The notes under the pieces were generated by a model. The model was not told the origin of the DNA. It did not search any database and worked only from the letters and a program-made list of their open reading frames with translations. Shown piece by piece: positions 27,963-37,056 of a DNA stretch of 64,000 nt (within the stretch, counting starts at the first letter, position 1; every line of letters begins with the position of its first letter). Origin of the DNA: an uncultured Caulobacter sp. (lineage in GTDB: Bacteria > Pseudomonadota > Alphaproteobacteria > Caulobacterales > Caulobacteraceae). The translations under genes were made by a program, and so were the position numbers. Location: contig CALALX010000062.1 of NCBI GenBank assembly GCA_937925635.1, positions 1 through 64,000 on the forward strand, read 5' to 3'.

Positions 27963-28964
27963 TTAGAAGGTCGCCAGCAGCGCCTGAACCGCCGCCTCGT
28001 CCTCGAAGGTCGCCTTCACCGGCCACATCGCGACCCGTGACCGCCACGCGGCGGGCAGGCGGACCCAGTCCTTCTCGGTGGTGACCAGCCCCGCGCCGAA
28101 GTCCTCGGCCCGGCGCTGGAGCGCCCGCAGCGTCGCCTCGTCGAAGGCGCCGTGGTCGGGAAACGGCGCGAAATCCCTGAGGTCGCAGCCAGCGGCGATC
28201 AGGGCGCGCTCGACCTTCCACGGCTTGCCGACGCCGGCGAAGCCGACCTGCGGACCGGCTGGAGGCGGTGCGACCGGCTCAAGGCGGGCGATCAGCACCG
28301 GCGTGCCTTCGAACTGGGCCAGCAGCTCCGGATCGGGCTGAGGCAGGTCGGCCGGCAGCAGCAGCACGACCGCGTCGGCGCGGGCCAGGCCGACCTTCAG
28401 CGGCTCGCGCATCGGCCCGGCCGGGAACACCCGGCCGTCGCCGAAGGGCCACTCGTTCCCCCGCGTCTCGCCGTCGACGACGACCAGCGACAGGGTCTTC
28501 TTCAGCGACGGGTTCTGGTGGCCGTCGTCCATGACCACGACGCCGGCGCCGGCCGCCTTCGCGGCCTTCGCCCCCGCCGGCCGATCCGCGCTGATCCACA
28601 TCGGATAGTCGTGCGCCAGCATCAGCGGCTCGTCGCCGACGTCGGCGGCGGCGTGGACCGTCGGGTCGACGCGGTGCACGCCCTTCAACGCGCCGCCATA
28701 GCCGCGCGAGAGGCCGTGAGCGGCCAGGCCCCGCGCGGTCAGCAGCCGCAGCAGCTCGCGCACGACCGGCGTCTTGCCCGTGCCGCCGGCGGTGAGATTG
28801 CCGACGCAGATCACCGGCACGCCGGCGTCCTCGGGAACGGTCCGGGCGATCCGGTCCGCTGTCACCGCCGCCCAGATCCAGCCCAGCGGCGTCAGCAACG
28901 CGCGGCGCAGCCGGCCCGGCGACCGGTCGCGGACGTACCACCAACGCGGCGTCGACAGCTTCAT
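27963..28964 (-). CDS. lpxK: Tetraacyldisaccharide 4'-kinase LpxK
   Basis: 333 aa, the normal length. It phosphorylates the 4' position of the lipid A disaccharide at the inner membrane. The Walker A-like loop is VGNLTAGGTGKTPVV (residues about 54-68). HGLSRGYGG, VMDDGHQNPSLKK and the C-terminal LVTTEKDWVRLP are family signatures. An N-terminal amphipathic helix (PLGWIWAAVTADRIAR) would bind the membrane. Its start overlaps the waaA stop by four bases, in a lipid A/envelope operon. Confidence 0.95.
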   Translation of the reverse strand: MKLSTPRWWYVRDRSPGRLRRALLTPLGWIWAAVTADRIARTVPEDAGVPVICVGNLTAGGTGKTPVVRELLRLLTARGLAAHGLSRGYGGALKGVHRVDPTVHAAADVGDEPLMLAHDYPMWISADRPAGAKAAKAAGAGVVVMDDGHQNPSLKKTLSLVVVDGETRGNEWPFGDGRVFPAGPMREPLKVGLARADAVVLLLPADLPQPDPELLAQFEGTPVLIARLEPVAPPPAGPQVGFAGVGKPWKVERALIAAGCDLRDFAPFPDHGAFDEATLRALQRRAEDFGAGLVTTEKDWVRLPAAWRSRVAMWPVKATFEDEAAVQALLATF

Positions 28965-30277
28965 GGCAACAGCGGCTCCAGCTGAATCCAGGCGTCCTCA
29001 AGCGCGGCGGACGTCTTCGCCGCGTAGTCGCGCGCCGCCTCGCCGATGCGCTTCGCCCGCGCTGGATCAGCCAGCAGCTCGTGCATCAGGCGCGTCAGGT
29101 CGGCCTCCGTCCCGGCCTGCAGCGCCGCGGGCCCGCCCGCCAGCATCTCGGCGAAGACGTCGCTGAAGTTGAAGGCCCATCCGCCGGTGATCACAGGCAC
29201 GCCGAGCCGCGCGGGTTCGAGTGGATTATGCCCCCCGATCCCGGCGACGAAACTGCCGCCCATCACGGCCACCGCGGCGAGCCGGAACCACAGGCCCATC
29301 TCGCCCAGGGTGTCGGCCAGGTAGACGCGGGTCTCCCCGGTGACCGGCTCGCCGGCCGAACGCTGCGCCACGGCGACGCCTTGGGTCCTCAGCCAGGCAG
29401 CGATCTCGCCCCCCCGCTCCGGATGGCGCGGCGCCACGATCAGCAGCGGCGGCTCGCCGGGCGGCGGCGGCAGTCTCGAGAAGGCCGAGTTGATGAGCGC
29501 CTCTTCGTGCGGGTGGGTGCTGGCGGCGACGACGACCTTGCGGTCGCCGATCTCGGCCTTCATCCGCGCCAGCTCGGTCTCGTCGCAGCCGAGCGGATCG
29601 CCGACATGCTTCAGGTTCACCAGCGGTCCGGGGGCGACGTACTTCGCCAGCCGGTCAGCGCTGGCGCGGTCCTGCGGCAGCATGCGGTCGAACGCCCTGA
29701 GCACGGTCTTGGCCAGACCCGGCGCCCGGCTCCAGCCCTTCGCCGTCTTTTCCGTAATCCGCGCCGACAGCAGCACCATCTTCGCCCCCTGCGCCTTGGC
29801 GCCGAGGATCAGGTTCGGCCAGAACTCGCTCTCGACGAAGATCGCCAGGTCGGGCCGCCAGTGCTCGAGGAAGCGGCCCGACGCGCCCGGCGTGTCCAGC
29901 GGCGCGTACTGATGGATGGCCCCGTCCGGCAGCCGTTTGCCCAGCAGTTCGGCCGAGGTGACCGTGCCCGAGGTGACCAGCACCGTGGTCTCCGGCCGCC
30001 GCTGGCGCAGGCGCTGGATCAAGGGCAGCACCGACAGGCTCTCGCCGACGCTGACGGCGTGGATCCAGACCAGCGGCCCCTCCGGCCGCTCGGCCGAGGC
30101 CACGCCCAGCCGCTCGTCGTGACGGACCGGGTCTTCCTTCCCGCGCCGCGAGCGGTCGACCAGGATGCCGGGCGTGAACGGCTCCAGCAGCGCCACGCCG
30201 AGCCGATAGAGGGTCAGGGACAGCGGCAAGCGGTCAGACCACGTCGGCGGAAGCGAGGTGGCAGGGATGTCCGCCAT
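28961..30277 (-). CDS. waaA: 3-deoxy-D-manno-octulosonic acid (Kdo) transferase WaaA
   Basis: 438 aa, GT30 family, adds Kdo to lipid IVA. Motifs are IHAVSVGESLS (catalytic glutamate), LDTPGASGRFLEHWRPDLAIFVESEFWPN, LLSARIT and MGGSFVAGIGGHNPLEPA. The start is uncertain: the ATG at 30277 overlaps the end of the CDF gene by 44 bases, and a TTG at about 30230 directly after that gene's stop is an alternative. It is followed in a four-base overlap by lpxK, its biochemical neighbour. Confidence 0.93.
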   Translation of the reverse strand: MADIPATSLPPTWSDRLPLSLTLYRLGVALLEPFTPGILVDRSRRGKEDPVRHDERLGVASAERPEGPLVWIHAVSVGESLSVLPLIQRLRQRRPETTVLVTSGTVTSAELLGKRLPDGAIHQYAPLDTPGASGRFLEHWRPDLAIFVESEFWPNLILGAKAQGAKMVLLSARITEKTAKGWSRAPGLAKTVLRAFDRMLPQDRASADRLAKYVAPGPLVNLKHVGDPLGCDETELARMKAEIGDRKVVVAASTHPHEEALINSAFSRLPPPPGEPPLLIVAPRHPERGGEIAAWLRTQGVAVAQRSAGEPVTGETRVYLADTLGEMGLWFRLAAVAVMGGSFVAGIGGHNPLEPARLGVPVITGGWAFNFSDVFAEMLAGGPAALQAGTEADLTRLMHELLADPARAKRIGEAARDYAAKTSAALEDAWIQLEPLLP

Positions 30278-31202
30278 CGCCGGTCTCGACCTGCACGGTC
30301 GGATGGCCGATGCCGAACCTGTCCTGCAGGCCGTGCGCGACATCGTGCAGGAAAGCGTCGCAATCGGCGTTGTCGGGCCGGATCAGGTGGGCGGTCAGGG
30401 CCGTCTCGGTCGTGCTCATCGCCCAGATGTGCAGGTCGTGGACCTCGGTCACCCCCGGTCGCTCGGCCAGCCAGGCCTTCACCGCCGCGGGGTCGACGCC
30501 GCGCGGCGCGGCGTCGAGGGCGAGGTCGAGGGAGTCCCGCAGCAGGCTCCAGGTTCCGATCACGATGACCAGGGCGATCAGCAGGCTCACCGCCGGGTCG
30601 ACCCATAGCCAGCCGGTGAAGAAGATCAGCGCTCCGGCCGCCACCACGCCGAGCGACACCGCCGCGTCGGCGGCCATGTGCAGGAAGGCGCCGCGAACGT
30701 TGAGGTCGTGATGTCCCTTCATGAACATCAGGGCCGTGGCCGTGTTGATGAGCACGCCAATGGCGGCGACCATCATCACCGGCCCGGGCTGCACCGGGTC
30801 CGGCGAGCCGAAGCGGCGGATGGCCTCCCAGACGATCATGCCGACCGCAACCAGCAGCAATCCGGCATTGGCCAGCGACGCCAGGATCGTGCCTTTGCGA
30901 TAGCCGTAGGTGCGACGCAGGGTCGGCGCCCGCTTGGCCATGCCGGCGGCCGCCCAGGCCAGCAGCAGGCTCAGCACGTCGGAGAGATTGTGCCCGGCGT
31001 CCGCCAGCAGGGCCAGCGAACCGGTCCATAGCCCGGCGGCCGCCTCGGTCGCGACGAAGGCGATGTTCAGCCCGGCGCCGATCGCGAACGCACGGCCGAA
31101 GTCGGCGGGGGCGTGACTGTGGCCATGATGCCCATGGCCATGGCCGTGCCCGCCGTGACCATGCCCGTGATCGTGATCGTGCTCGTGGCCGTCGTGCGCC
31201 AT
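30234..31202 (-). CDS. Cation diffusion facilitator (zinc exporter)
   Basis: 322 aa. The first 30 residues are histidine-rich (repeats of HGH and HDH), a metal-binding tail. Six membrane helices follow. The transport sites are DAGHNLSD (helix 2) and HMAADAAVS (helix 5), the HxxxD pairs of zinc-type CDF proteins such as ZitB/CzcD. The cytosolic C-terminal domain (GVTEVHDLHIWAMS) is intact. It sits between a lysophospholipid acyltransferase-like gene and waaA in a lipid A operon, an unusual place for a metal exporter. Confidence 0.93.
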   Translation of the reverse strand: MAHDGHEHDHDHGHGHGGHGHGHGHHGHSHAPADFGRAFAIGAGLNIAFVATEAAAGLWTGSLALLADAGHNLSDVLSLLLAWAAAGMAKRAPTLRRTYGYRKGTILASLANAGLLLVAVGMIVWEAIRRFGSPDPVQPGPVMMVAAIGVLINTATALMFMKGHHDLNVRGAFLHMAADAAVSLGVVAAGALIFFTGWLWVDPAVSLLIALVIVIGTWSLLRDSLDLALDAAPRGVDPAAVKAWLAERPGVTEVHDLHIWAMSTTETALTAHLIRPDNADCDAFLHDVAHGLQDRFGIGHPTVQVETGDGGHPCHLASADVV

Positions 31203-31213
31203 GGCTCAGGGTC

Positions 31214-31915
31214 TCACTCGCCGACCGGACCGTCCAGCAGGGCTTCCGCCCGCTGCGTCGCCGCCGTCAGCCGCCGCGCCCATTCGACATTCAGGGCGTC
31301 CAGATCATCGTCGCGGCCGGCATAGACCGGACCGTCCCACACCATCGCGCCCTTCGAGAAAGGCAGCGGGATCACCGTCCTGTCCCAGCTGCCGATGCGG
31401 AGGCAGGGCTTGCTGGCCAGCCCGACGAAGATCACCGGCGCGCCGGTGACGCGGGCCAGGGTCGGCGTTCCCGACTGCATGACCTCGACCGGCCCGCGCG
31501 GACCGTCCGGCGTGATGGCGATGCCGCCTCCGCCCTTCACCCATTTGATCATGTCGCGAAAGGCCTGTTCGCCGTGCTTGTTCTTGCCCGGGTCGGACGA
31601 CTTTTTCGACGAGCCGCGGATGGCCGGGAAGCCGATCTGCTGGACGGTGAGGGCGATGAACTCGCCGTCGGCCGAGCGCGAGATCAGGGCGCGCATGTCC
31701 TGCTTGTCCGGTCCTTGAGGCCAGCTTTGCGGAGCGAGGGGAATACGGGCATGCCAAAAGCAGAGGATGACCCCGCCGCCGCCGGCCCACACGGCCTGCG
31801 CCTTGTCCTGCCCCTCTCGCGTCCAGCGCAGGGTCGCGTAGCAGAGCCTCAGCCAGGTGGCGAAGATGAAGGCCAGCGTGTGCTGCACGGCGGCGGATCG
31901 GAAGAAGGCCTTCAA
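31214..31915 (-). CDS. DUF374 family acyltransferase (lysophospholipid acyltransferase-like)
   Basis: 233 aa with an N-terminal membrane helix (residues about 9-28). VILCFWHARIPLAP carries the histidine that corresponds to the acyltransferase block, and GGGIAITPDGPRGPVEVM is the DUF374 signature. The family is related to lipid A acyltransferases and often lies next to waaA and msbA, as here. It probably acylates a lipid A precursor or phospholipid at the inner membrane. It is separated by one base from the end of the msbA-like gene upstream. Confidence 0.9.
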   Translation of the reverse strand: MKAFFRSAAVQHTLAFIFATWLRLCYATLRWTREGQDKAQAVWAGGGGVILCFWHARIPLAPQSWPQGPDKQDMRALISRSADGEFIALTVQQIGFPAIRGSSKKSSDPGKNKHGEQAFRDMIKWVKGGGGIAITPDGPRGPVEVMQSGTPTLARVTGAPVIFVGLASKPCLRIGSWDRTVIPLPFSKGAMVWDGPVYAGRDDDLDALNVEWARRLTAATQRAEALLDGPVGE

Positions 31916-31916
31916 C

Positions 31917-33695
31917 TCAGGAGGCTCCGGCGGGAACGGTTTCGAGATCCTGCGCCTTGGCGAGGCGCGCGTAGAGACCGCCGCGCTTCCGGATCAGCGC
32001 GCCGTGGGGGCCCTGTTCGACAACCCGCCCCCTGTCGATGACATAGATGCGGTCGGCGCCCTTCACGGTCGACAGGCGGTGGGCGATGACGATGGTCGTA
32101 CGGCCGGTCATCAGCCGGTCTAGGGCCGCCTGCACCTGGGCCTCGCTCTCGGTGTCGAGGGCGCTGGTCGCCTCGTCGAGCAGCAGGATCGGGGCGTCCT
32201 TCAGGAAGGCGCGGGCGATGGCGATCCGCTGACGCTGGCCGCCGCTGAGGCGCGAGGCGGCCTCGCCGACCACGGTGTCGTAGCCCTCCGGAAACGCGAC
32301 GATGAAGTCGTGGGCCGCGGCGCGCCGGGCGGCCTCCTCGATCTGCGCGTCCGAGGCGTCGGGCCGGGCGTAGGCGATGTTGGCGCGGATGGTGTCGTCG
32401 AACAGGAACGGCTCCTGGGTGACCAGGGCGATCCGCTCGCGCAGGCGGGCGATTTCCGCCTCGCGCACGTCGACCCCGTCGAGCGTCACGCTGCCCTCCG
32501 TGACATCGTAGAAGCGCGGGATCAGCGACAGCACCGTGCTCTTGCCGCCGCCGGACGGGCCGACCAGTGCGACCATTTCACCCTTGCGGGCTTCCAGGGT
32601 CACATTCTCCAGCACCGGCGGGCCTCCGGCGTAGGCGAAGGCGACGCCGTCCAGCCGGACATGGCCTTCGGTGCGGGCCGGCAGGGGCCGCGGACTGTCG
32701 AGCTCGACCACCTCGGGCTCGACGTCCATGGCCGAGAACAGGCGCCGGGCCGCGGTGGAGCCTTCGGTGAAGATGGTCTGCAGGTTGGCCAGCTGGCGCA
32801 GCGACTGGGCGGCCATCATCAGCGCCAGGATGAACTCGGTCAGCGAGCCGGCGCTGATGCCGCCGTGCTGGGCGCGCCAGCCGGCGTAGAGGAAGACGGC
32901 CGCCACCACGACCATGCTCATCAGCTCGGTCACCGGCGCGGCCCGGGAGCGGGCGTTGGAGCCCTTGATCAGATGTCGCTGGCGACGCTTCACCACCTCG
33001 GCGACGCGGGCTTCCTCATAGTCCTCGCGGTTCTCCATCTTGACGATGCGGATGCCGTCCAGCGCCTCCATGATCGCCGTCGCCAGGGCCGAGGTCTCGC
33101 CCATCGCGCCGCGCGTCGCCTTCCGGCTGCGTTTGGAGAAGCGCCGCATCAGCAGACTGGCCAGCGGCGCGACCGTGATCACGCCGACGGTCAGCCACAG
33201 GTCGTTGCGGCCCATGGTGACCAGGGCGCCAAGCACGATCAGGGTCTCGCGGGCGTAGTTGACCACGCCGCTGGTCGAGGCCTCGCGGATCAGCCCCGCG
33301 TCATAGAGCATCGAGGCGACATACGAGCCCGTATGCGTGGTCTTCAGTCGCGCCAGGTCGGCGCGGATCAGCCGGCCGAACAGCTGCACCTGCACAGCCC
33401 CGACGACGCCGTTGCCGATGCGGTTGATCAGGGTCGACTGCAGCACCTGAAGCAGCGTGCGGGCCAGGGCCAGGGCGATGATCGTGCCGGGGATGATCCA
33501 CAGCAGGCTCGGGTTTCGCGCCGTGACCAGGTCGTCGATCGCCGGTCGGATCATCTGCAGCAGCTTGGTGTTCACCGCCGCGATCAGGGCCGCGCAGACC
33601 AGGGCGACCACGAGGCCCGGCCACTGCGGCCGGAGGTACTCGCGCCAGACCCTCGCCATCAGGGCGCGGCTGGAAAGTTCGGGAGGCGCGGACAT
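31917..33695 (-). CDS. MsbA-like lipid flippase ABC transporter
   Basis: 592 aa half-transporter. Six membrane helices (about residues 25-310) are followed by an ATPase with Walker A GPSGGGKST, signature LSGGQRQRIAIARA, Walker B LLLDEATSALD and the H-loop IAHRLSTV. Length and operon position (followed by DUF374, CDF, waaA and lpxK) support a role in flipping lipid A or its precursor across the inner membrane. Sequence alone cannot separate MsbA from related drug exporters; context makes MsbA the best call. Confidence 0.9.
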   Translation of the reverse strand: MSAPPELSSRALMARVWREYLRPQWPGLVVALVCAALIAAVNTKLLQMIRPAIDDLVTARNPSLLWIIPGTIIALALARTLLQVLQSTLINRIGNGVVGAVQVQLFGRLIRADLARLKTTHTGSYVASMLYDAGLIREASTSGVVNYARETLIVLGALVTMGRNDLWLTVGVITVAPLASLLMRRFSKRSRKATRGAMGETSALATAIMEALDGIRIVKMENREDYEEARVAEVVKRRQRHLIKGSNARSRAAPVTELMSMVVVAAVFLYAGWRAQHGGISAGSLTEFILALMMAAQSLRQLANLQTIFTEGSTAARRLFSAMDVEPEVVELDSPRPLPARTEGHVRLDGVAFAYAGGPPVLENVTLEARKGEMVALVGPSGGGKSTVLSLIPRFYDVTEGSVTLDGVDVREAEIARLRERIALVTQEPFLFDDTIRANIAYARPDASDAQIEEAARRAAAHDFIVAFPEGYDTVVGEAASRLSGGQRQRIAIARAFLKDAPILLLDEATSALDTESEAQVQAALDRLMTGRTTIVIAHRLSTVKGADRIYVIDRGRVVEQGPHGALIRKRGGLYARLAKAQDLETVPAGAS

Positions 33696-33771
33696 CGGTT
33701 CGCGAATCGACCTTGGGGTTTGCGTTCCAGGCTAGGGGCCCTACTTAGGACGCTCTTTGAGGGAGCGCCAC

Positions 33772-34437
33772 TTGTCCGGCCACGACCTTTCCACGCGCTG
33801 GGGCCGCTTCAAGGCCTACTGGGGCTCGATCTGGGGCGACCACGCCTTCCTGCGGATCGGCTTTTCCAACGCCCACTGGATCGGCCCGGACATGGTGCGC
33901 GCGGCCCAGCCCTGGCCCTATCAGTTGGCCTACTGGAAACGCGACGGCATCAGGACGATCGTCAACCTGCGCGGCGGCTTCGACGCCAGCTTCTACGCGC
34001 TGGAGAAGGACGCCTGCGAGCGCCTGGGGCTCAACCTGGTTGATTTCACCATCACCTCGCGGGCCGTGCCCAAGCGGGAAACCGTGCTCGCGGCCAAGGC
34101 GCTGTTCGAGACCATCGAGTATCCGGCGCTGATGCACTGCAAGTCCGGCGCGGACCGGGCGGGGATCATGAGCGTCTTCTACCGCCACTTCCATCTGGGC
34201 GAGCCGATCCGGCAGGCCGTGAAGGAACTGGGCCTGCGCACGATGCACGTGAAGCAGGGCAAGACCGGCGTACTGGACTACGTCTTCGAGCGCTACCTGG
34301 CCGAGGCCGAGCCGAAGGGGATCAGCTTCATCGACTGGGTGAAGAGCGACGCCTACGACCCGGTCGCCATCAAGGGCGACTTCCAGGCCAGCTGGTGGGG
34401 CGCCTTGCTCACCGACAAGCTGCTGCGTCGGGAGTAG
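33772..34437 (+). CDS. Dual-specificity / tyrosine phosphatase-like protein
   Basis: 221 aa. The catalytic P-loop MHCKSGADRAGIMS fits CxxxxxR(S/A/T) of cysteine phosphatases, and GIRTIVNLRGGFDAS supplies the usual general-acid region of the PTP/DSP fold. The TTG at 33772 is preferred because GGGAG lies 8 bases upstream; a TTG at 33757 is an alternative. It is divergent from the msbA-like gene across 76 bp, so a role in envelope lipid or polysaccharide control is possible, but the substrate is unknown. Confidence 0.85.
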   Translation: MSGHDLSTRWGRFKAYWGSIWGDHAFLRIGFSNAHWIGPDMVRAAQPWPYQLAYWKRDGIRTIVNLRGGFDASFYALEKDACERLGLNLVDFTITSRAVPKRETVLAAKALFETIEYPALMHCKSGADRAGIMSVFYRHFHLGEPIRQAVKELGLRTMHVKQGKTGVLDYVFERYLAEAEPKGISFIDWVKSDAYDPVAIKGDFQASWWGALLTDKLLRRE

Positions 34438-34445
34438 CGCCCCGG

Positions 34446-34532
34446 TCAGGCGGTCTGGTCGACGCCGCCGATCGCGAACACGGCGACGCCGAGGACCACG
34501 AACATCGCGACGGCGATCAGGTTCTCAAGCAT
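34446..34532 (-). CDS. Very small single-helix membrane protein (28 aa)
   Basis: A minus-strand ORF of 28 codons with a strong ribosome-binding site (AGGGAGG) 7 bases before its ATG. It reads MLENLIAVAMFVVLGVAVFA followed by IGGVDQTA and has one transmembrane helix. Its stop lies 9 bp after the convergent phosphatase stop. Its size, clean start signal and hydrophobic core make it a plausible membrane micro-protein. I do not recognise it. Confidence 0.55.
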   Translation of the reverse strand: MLENLIAVAMFVVLGVAVFAIGGVDQTA

Positions 34533-34598
34533 GGGGAGCCTCCCTGGATGGACGGCTCCCTACAGGCGTACTGTGACGTAGCGTTGACATCCCCGCCT

Positions 34599-34630
34599 CC
34601 GCTCATCCCGGCGAATGCCGGGATGAACGG
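34599..34630. repeat. REP-like palindrome, family 2, copy A
   Basis: A 32-bp palindrome centred on CCCGGCGAATGCCGGG, with arms CCGCTCATCCCGGC and GCCGGGATGAaCGG (one mismatch). It lies between the 28-aa ORF and DUF4170. A perfect copy is at 58240-58271. Such elements are common in alphaproteobacterial intergenic regions. Confidence 0.85.
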
Positions 34631-34637
34631 TTAGAAA

Positions 34638-34874
34638 TCAGTGCTGATAGTCCGCGCTCGCCGGGTCCAGCAGCTTGTGGGCGTGGATGATGAAGTAGCG
34701 GGCGTGGGCGTTGTCGACCGTCGCCTGGGCGCGGCGCTTCCAGGCGGCGTAGGCCTCGGCATAGTTGGGGTAGGCGCCGACCATCTCGACCTTGTCGAGG
34801 TCGCGGAACTCGGTTCCGCTGACGTCCTTGAGTTCGCCGCCGATGACGATGTGGAGAAGTTGCTTGTCGCTCAT
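34638..34874 (-). CDS. DUF4170 family small protein
   Basis: 78 aa cytosolic protein. VEMVGAYPNYAEAYAAWKRR and ATVDNAHARYFIIHAHKLLDP fit DUF4170, a small alphaproteobacterial family of unknown function that resembles DUF1127-like neighbours of metabolic genes. It follows cysQ on the same strand after 28 bp and may be translated with it. Confidence 0.85.
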   Translation of the reverse strand: MSDKQLLHIVIGGELKDVSGTEFRDLDKVEMVGAYPNYAEAYAAWKRRAQATVDNAHARYFIIHAHKLLDPASADYQH

Positions 34875-34902
34875 GCGCGGGGGCCCTTCCGCAGGGTGAG
34901 TC

Positions 34903-35688
34903 TCAGTTGGGGCGCTCGATATGCCGGACGCGGTCCAGGATCAACGGGTGCAGTGCCGGCGCGGCGCAGATCAGGCTCGGTTCCTTCGGAATCGGCCGGT
35001 TGTAGCCGAAGGTCCGACCCTTGTGGTCGGTGACGATCGCGCCGGCCTCGCGGCAGATCAGGTCAGCGGCGGCGAGGTCCCATTCGTTCTTGGCGGTCAG
35101 GGCGATGGCGGCGTCGAAGCGCCCCTCGGCGACCAGGCACATGCGGTAGGCGATCGAATTGCGCGTCTCGATCCGCATGTCCGGCCAGGGCGTGGGCCAG
35201 GCCGGATGACGGAACATCGGACCGTCGCCGAGCATGCCGCAGCCCTCGACCGCATCGCAGCCGCTGGCCGCGATCGGCGCGCCGTTCAGGAAGGCCCCGC
35301 CGCCGACGAGAGCGGTGAAGGTCTCCTCCAGCTCCGGCGCGTGGACAACGCCGGCGACCGGCTGGCCGTCCTCGACCACGGCGATCGACACGGCCCAGAA
35401 CGGCTTTTCCTTGAAGAAGGCCACCGTGCCGTCGATCGGATCGACCACGAACAGCCGTGACCTGTCCATCCGGGCCGGGTCGTCGGCGGTCTCCTCCGAC
35501 AGCCAGCCGTAGTCGGCGCGCGCCGCGCCCAGCCGCTCGCGCAGCAGGGTGTCGACGGCGATGTCGGCGTTGGTCACCGGAGAGCCGCCGTCCTTGGACC
35601 AGACCTTCAACCCCTCGGCCTTGAGCTTGCGGGCGAGGACCCCGACCTCGCGGGCGGCGTCCTCGATAAGGGCCAGATCCCGCTTCAT
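34903..35688 (-). CDS. cysQ: 3'(2'),5'-bisphosphate nucleotidase CysQ / inositol monophosphatase family
   Basis: 261 aa. It hydrolyses PAP-type or inositol phosphate substrates in a metal-dependent reaction. The signatures are WLSEETADDP (metal glutamate), VVDPIDGTVAFF (DPIDGT) and KNEWDLAAADLICREAGAIVTD (second metal aspartate). Length and composition fit CysQ, which recycles PAP from sulfate assimilation; a role in inositol phosphate hydrolysis is the alternative. It overlaps the pmbA-like gene by four bases. Confidence 0.88.
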   Translation of the reverse strand: MKRDLALIEDAAREVGVLARKLKAEGLKVWSKDGGSPVTNADIAVDTLLRERLGAARADYGWLSEETADDPARMDRSRLFVVDPIDGTVAFFKEKPFWAVSIAVVEDGQPVAGVVHAPELEETFTALVGGGAFLNGAPIAASGCDAVEGCGMLGDGPMFRHPAWPTPWPDMRIETRNSIAYRMCLVAEGRFDAAIALTAKNEWDLAAADLICREAGAIVTDHKGRTFGYNRPIPKEPSLICAAPALHPLILDRVRHIERPN

Positions 35689-37016
35689 CGACCCGCGATC
35701 GCCAGCCCGTCGACCAGCAGGGAGGGGCTGTTGGATGCGCCGCGCAGCTCCAGGTCCGAGCCGGGGACCAGGCGGCCGTAGATGTCGATCAGATTGCCGG
35801 CGACGGTGATTTCGGCGACGGGATAGGCGACCTCGCCGTTCTCGAACCAGAAGCCGGAGCAGCCCACCGACCAGTCGCCCGTGTTACCGTTCAGCGAGGG
35901 GCCGAACATCGAGGTGATCAACAGGCCGTCCTTCGCGTCGGCCATCAGACCGGCCAGGTCGCGCGCGCCGGGCTCGACCGTCAGGTTGCAGGGCGCGACG
36001 CCCGGAGGGCCGGCGAGGCCGCGCGAGGCGTGGCCCGTGGTCTCCAGGCCCAGTTGCCGGGCCGAACTCGTGTTCAGCAGCCAGGTCGTTAGCACGCCGT
36101 CGTCGATGATGTTCATCGCCCGGTTGGCCACGCCCTCGTCGTCGAAGGGCGAGGAGCCCAGCCCACGCACGCGGTGCGGATCGTCGCTGATGCGCACGCC
36201 GTCGGCGAACAGCTTCCGGCCGAGCCGATCCTTGAGAAAGCTGACGCCCCGCGCCACGGCGGGGCCGGAAATGGCGCCGATCATCGGGCCGATCAGCGAC
36301 ATGGCCAGTCGGTTCTCGAAGATCACCGGGGCGGTGGTCGACGCGATCTTGCGGGCGTTGAGGCGCTGAACGGCGCGCTTGCCCGCCTCCAGACCGATCG
36401 CGTCGGCGCCGGGCAGATCGGCGGCGTGGCGCGTGGTGCGCCCCTCCCCGCCCCGCTCCATGCCCGAGCCCTCCCCGGCCACGGCCGAGGCCGACAGCGA
36501 GAAGGACGAGGCGCGGTGCAGGCCATGGAAGCCGTCGCTGGTGGCCATGGCCCACGAGCCTGTGGACCAGGACGCCGAACCGCCGTCGGAATTGGTCACC
36601 CCCGCGATGCTGCGCGCCGCGGCCTCGGCGTCGCGGGCCAGGGTCTCGAGATGCTCAGGCGAGGGCTCGACGCCGTCATAGAGGTCGAGATCCGGGAACG
36701 GTCCCGTCGCTAGGCGGTCGTGCGGGGCGAGGCCGGCATAGGGATCTTCCGGCGCCAGACGGGCCATGGCCACGGCGCGCTCGATCAGCTTGCGGCGGCC
36801 CTCGGCCGAGATGTCCGAGCCCGACACCGTCGCTTGGCGCGCGCCGATGAAGACCCGCAGGCCCAGATCGCGGGATTCCTCGCGCTCGACCTCCTCGAGC
36901 GCGCCTTCGCGGACGCCGATGGAAAGAGACTGGCGCTCGGCGAACACGGCCTCCGCCGCGTCGGCGCCGGCCTTGAGGGCGGCGGCCACCGCCTCGTGCA
37001 ACTGGTTTTCGTCCAT
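35685..37016 (-). CDS. pmbA: PmbA/TldE-type metallopeptidase subunit
   Basis: 443 aa. The TldD/PmbA family signature is seen in ESRDLGLRVFIGARQATVSGSD, LAPEDPYAGLA, GFHGLHRASSFSLSASAVA and TSMFGPSLNGNTGDWSVGCSG. It is the partner of TldD, together forming a metalloprotease of peptides and unfolded proteins. The HExxxH motif of TldD is absent, as expected for PmbA/TldE. TldD is not in this window. It overlaps cysQ by four bases. Confidence 0.92.
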   Translation of the reverse strand: MDENQLHEAVAAALKAGADAAEAVFAERQSLSIGVREGALEEVEREESRDLGLRVFIGARQATVSGSDISAEGRRKLIERAVAMARLAPEDPYAGLAPHDRLATGPFPDLDLYDGVEPSPEHLETLARDAEAAARSIAGVTNSDGGSASWSTGSWAMATSDGFHGLHRASSFSLSASAVAGEGSGMERGGEGRTTRHAADLPGADAIGLEAGKRAVQRLNARKIASTTAPVIFENRLAMSLIGPMIGAISGPAVARGVSFLKDRLGRKLFADGVRISDDPHRVRGLGSSPFDDEGVANRAMNIIDDGVLTTWLLNTSSARQLGLETTGHASRGLAGPPGVAPCNLTVEPGARDLAGLMADAKDGLLITSMFGPSLNGNTGDWSVGCSGFWFENGEVAYPVAEITVAGNLIDIYGRLVPGSDLELRGASNSPSLLVDGLAIAGR

Positions 37017-37056
37017 GCTCCGGTTATGGGCGCCCGGACGCGCCGCCGCAAGACGC

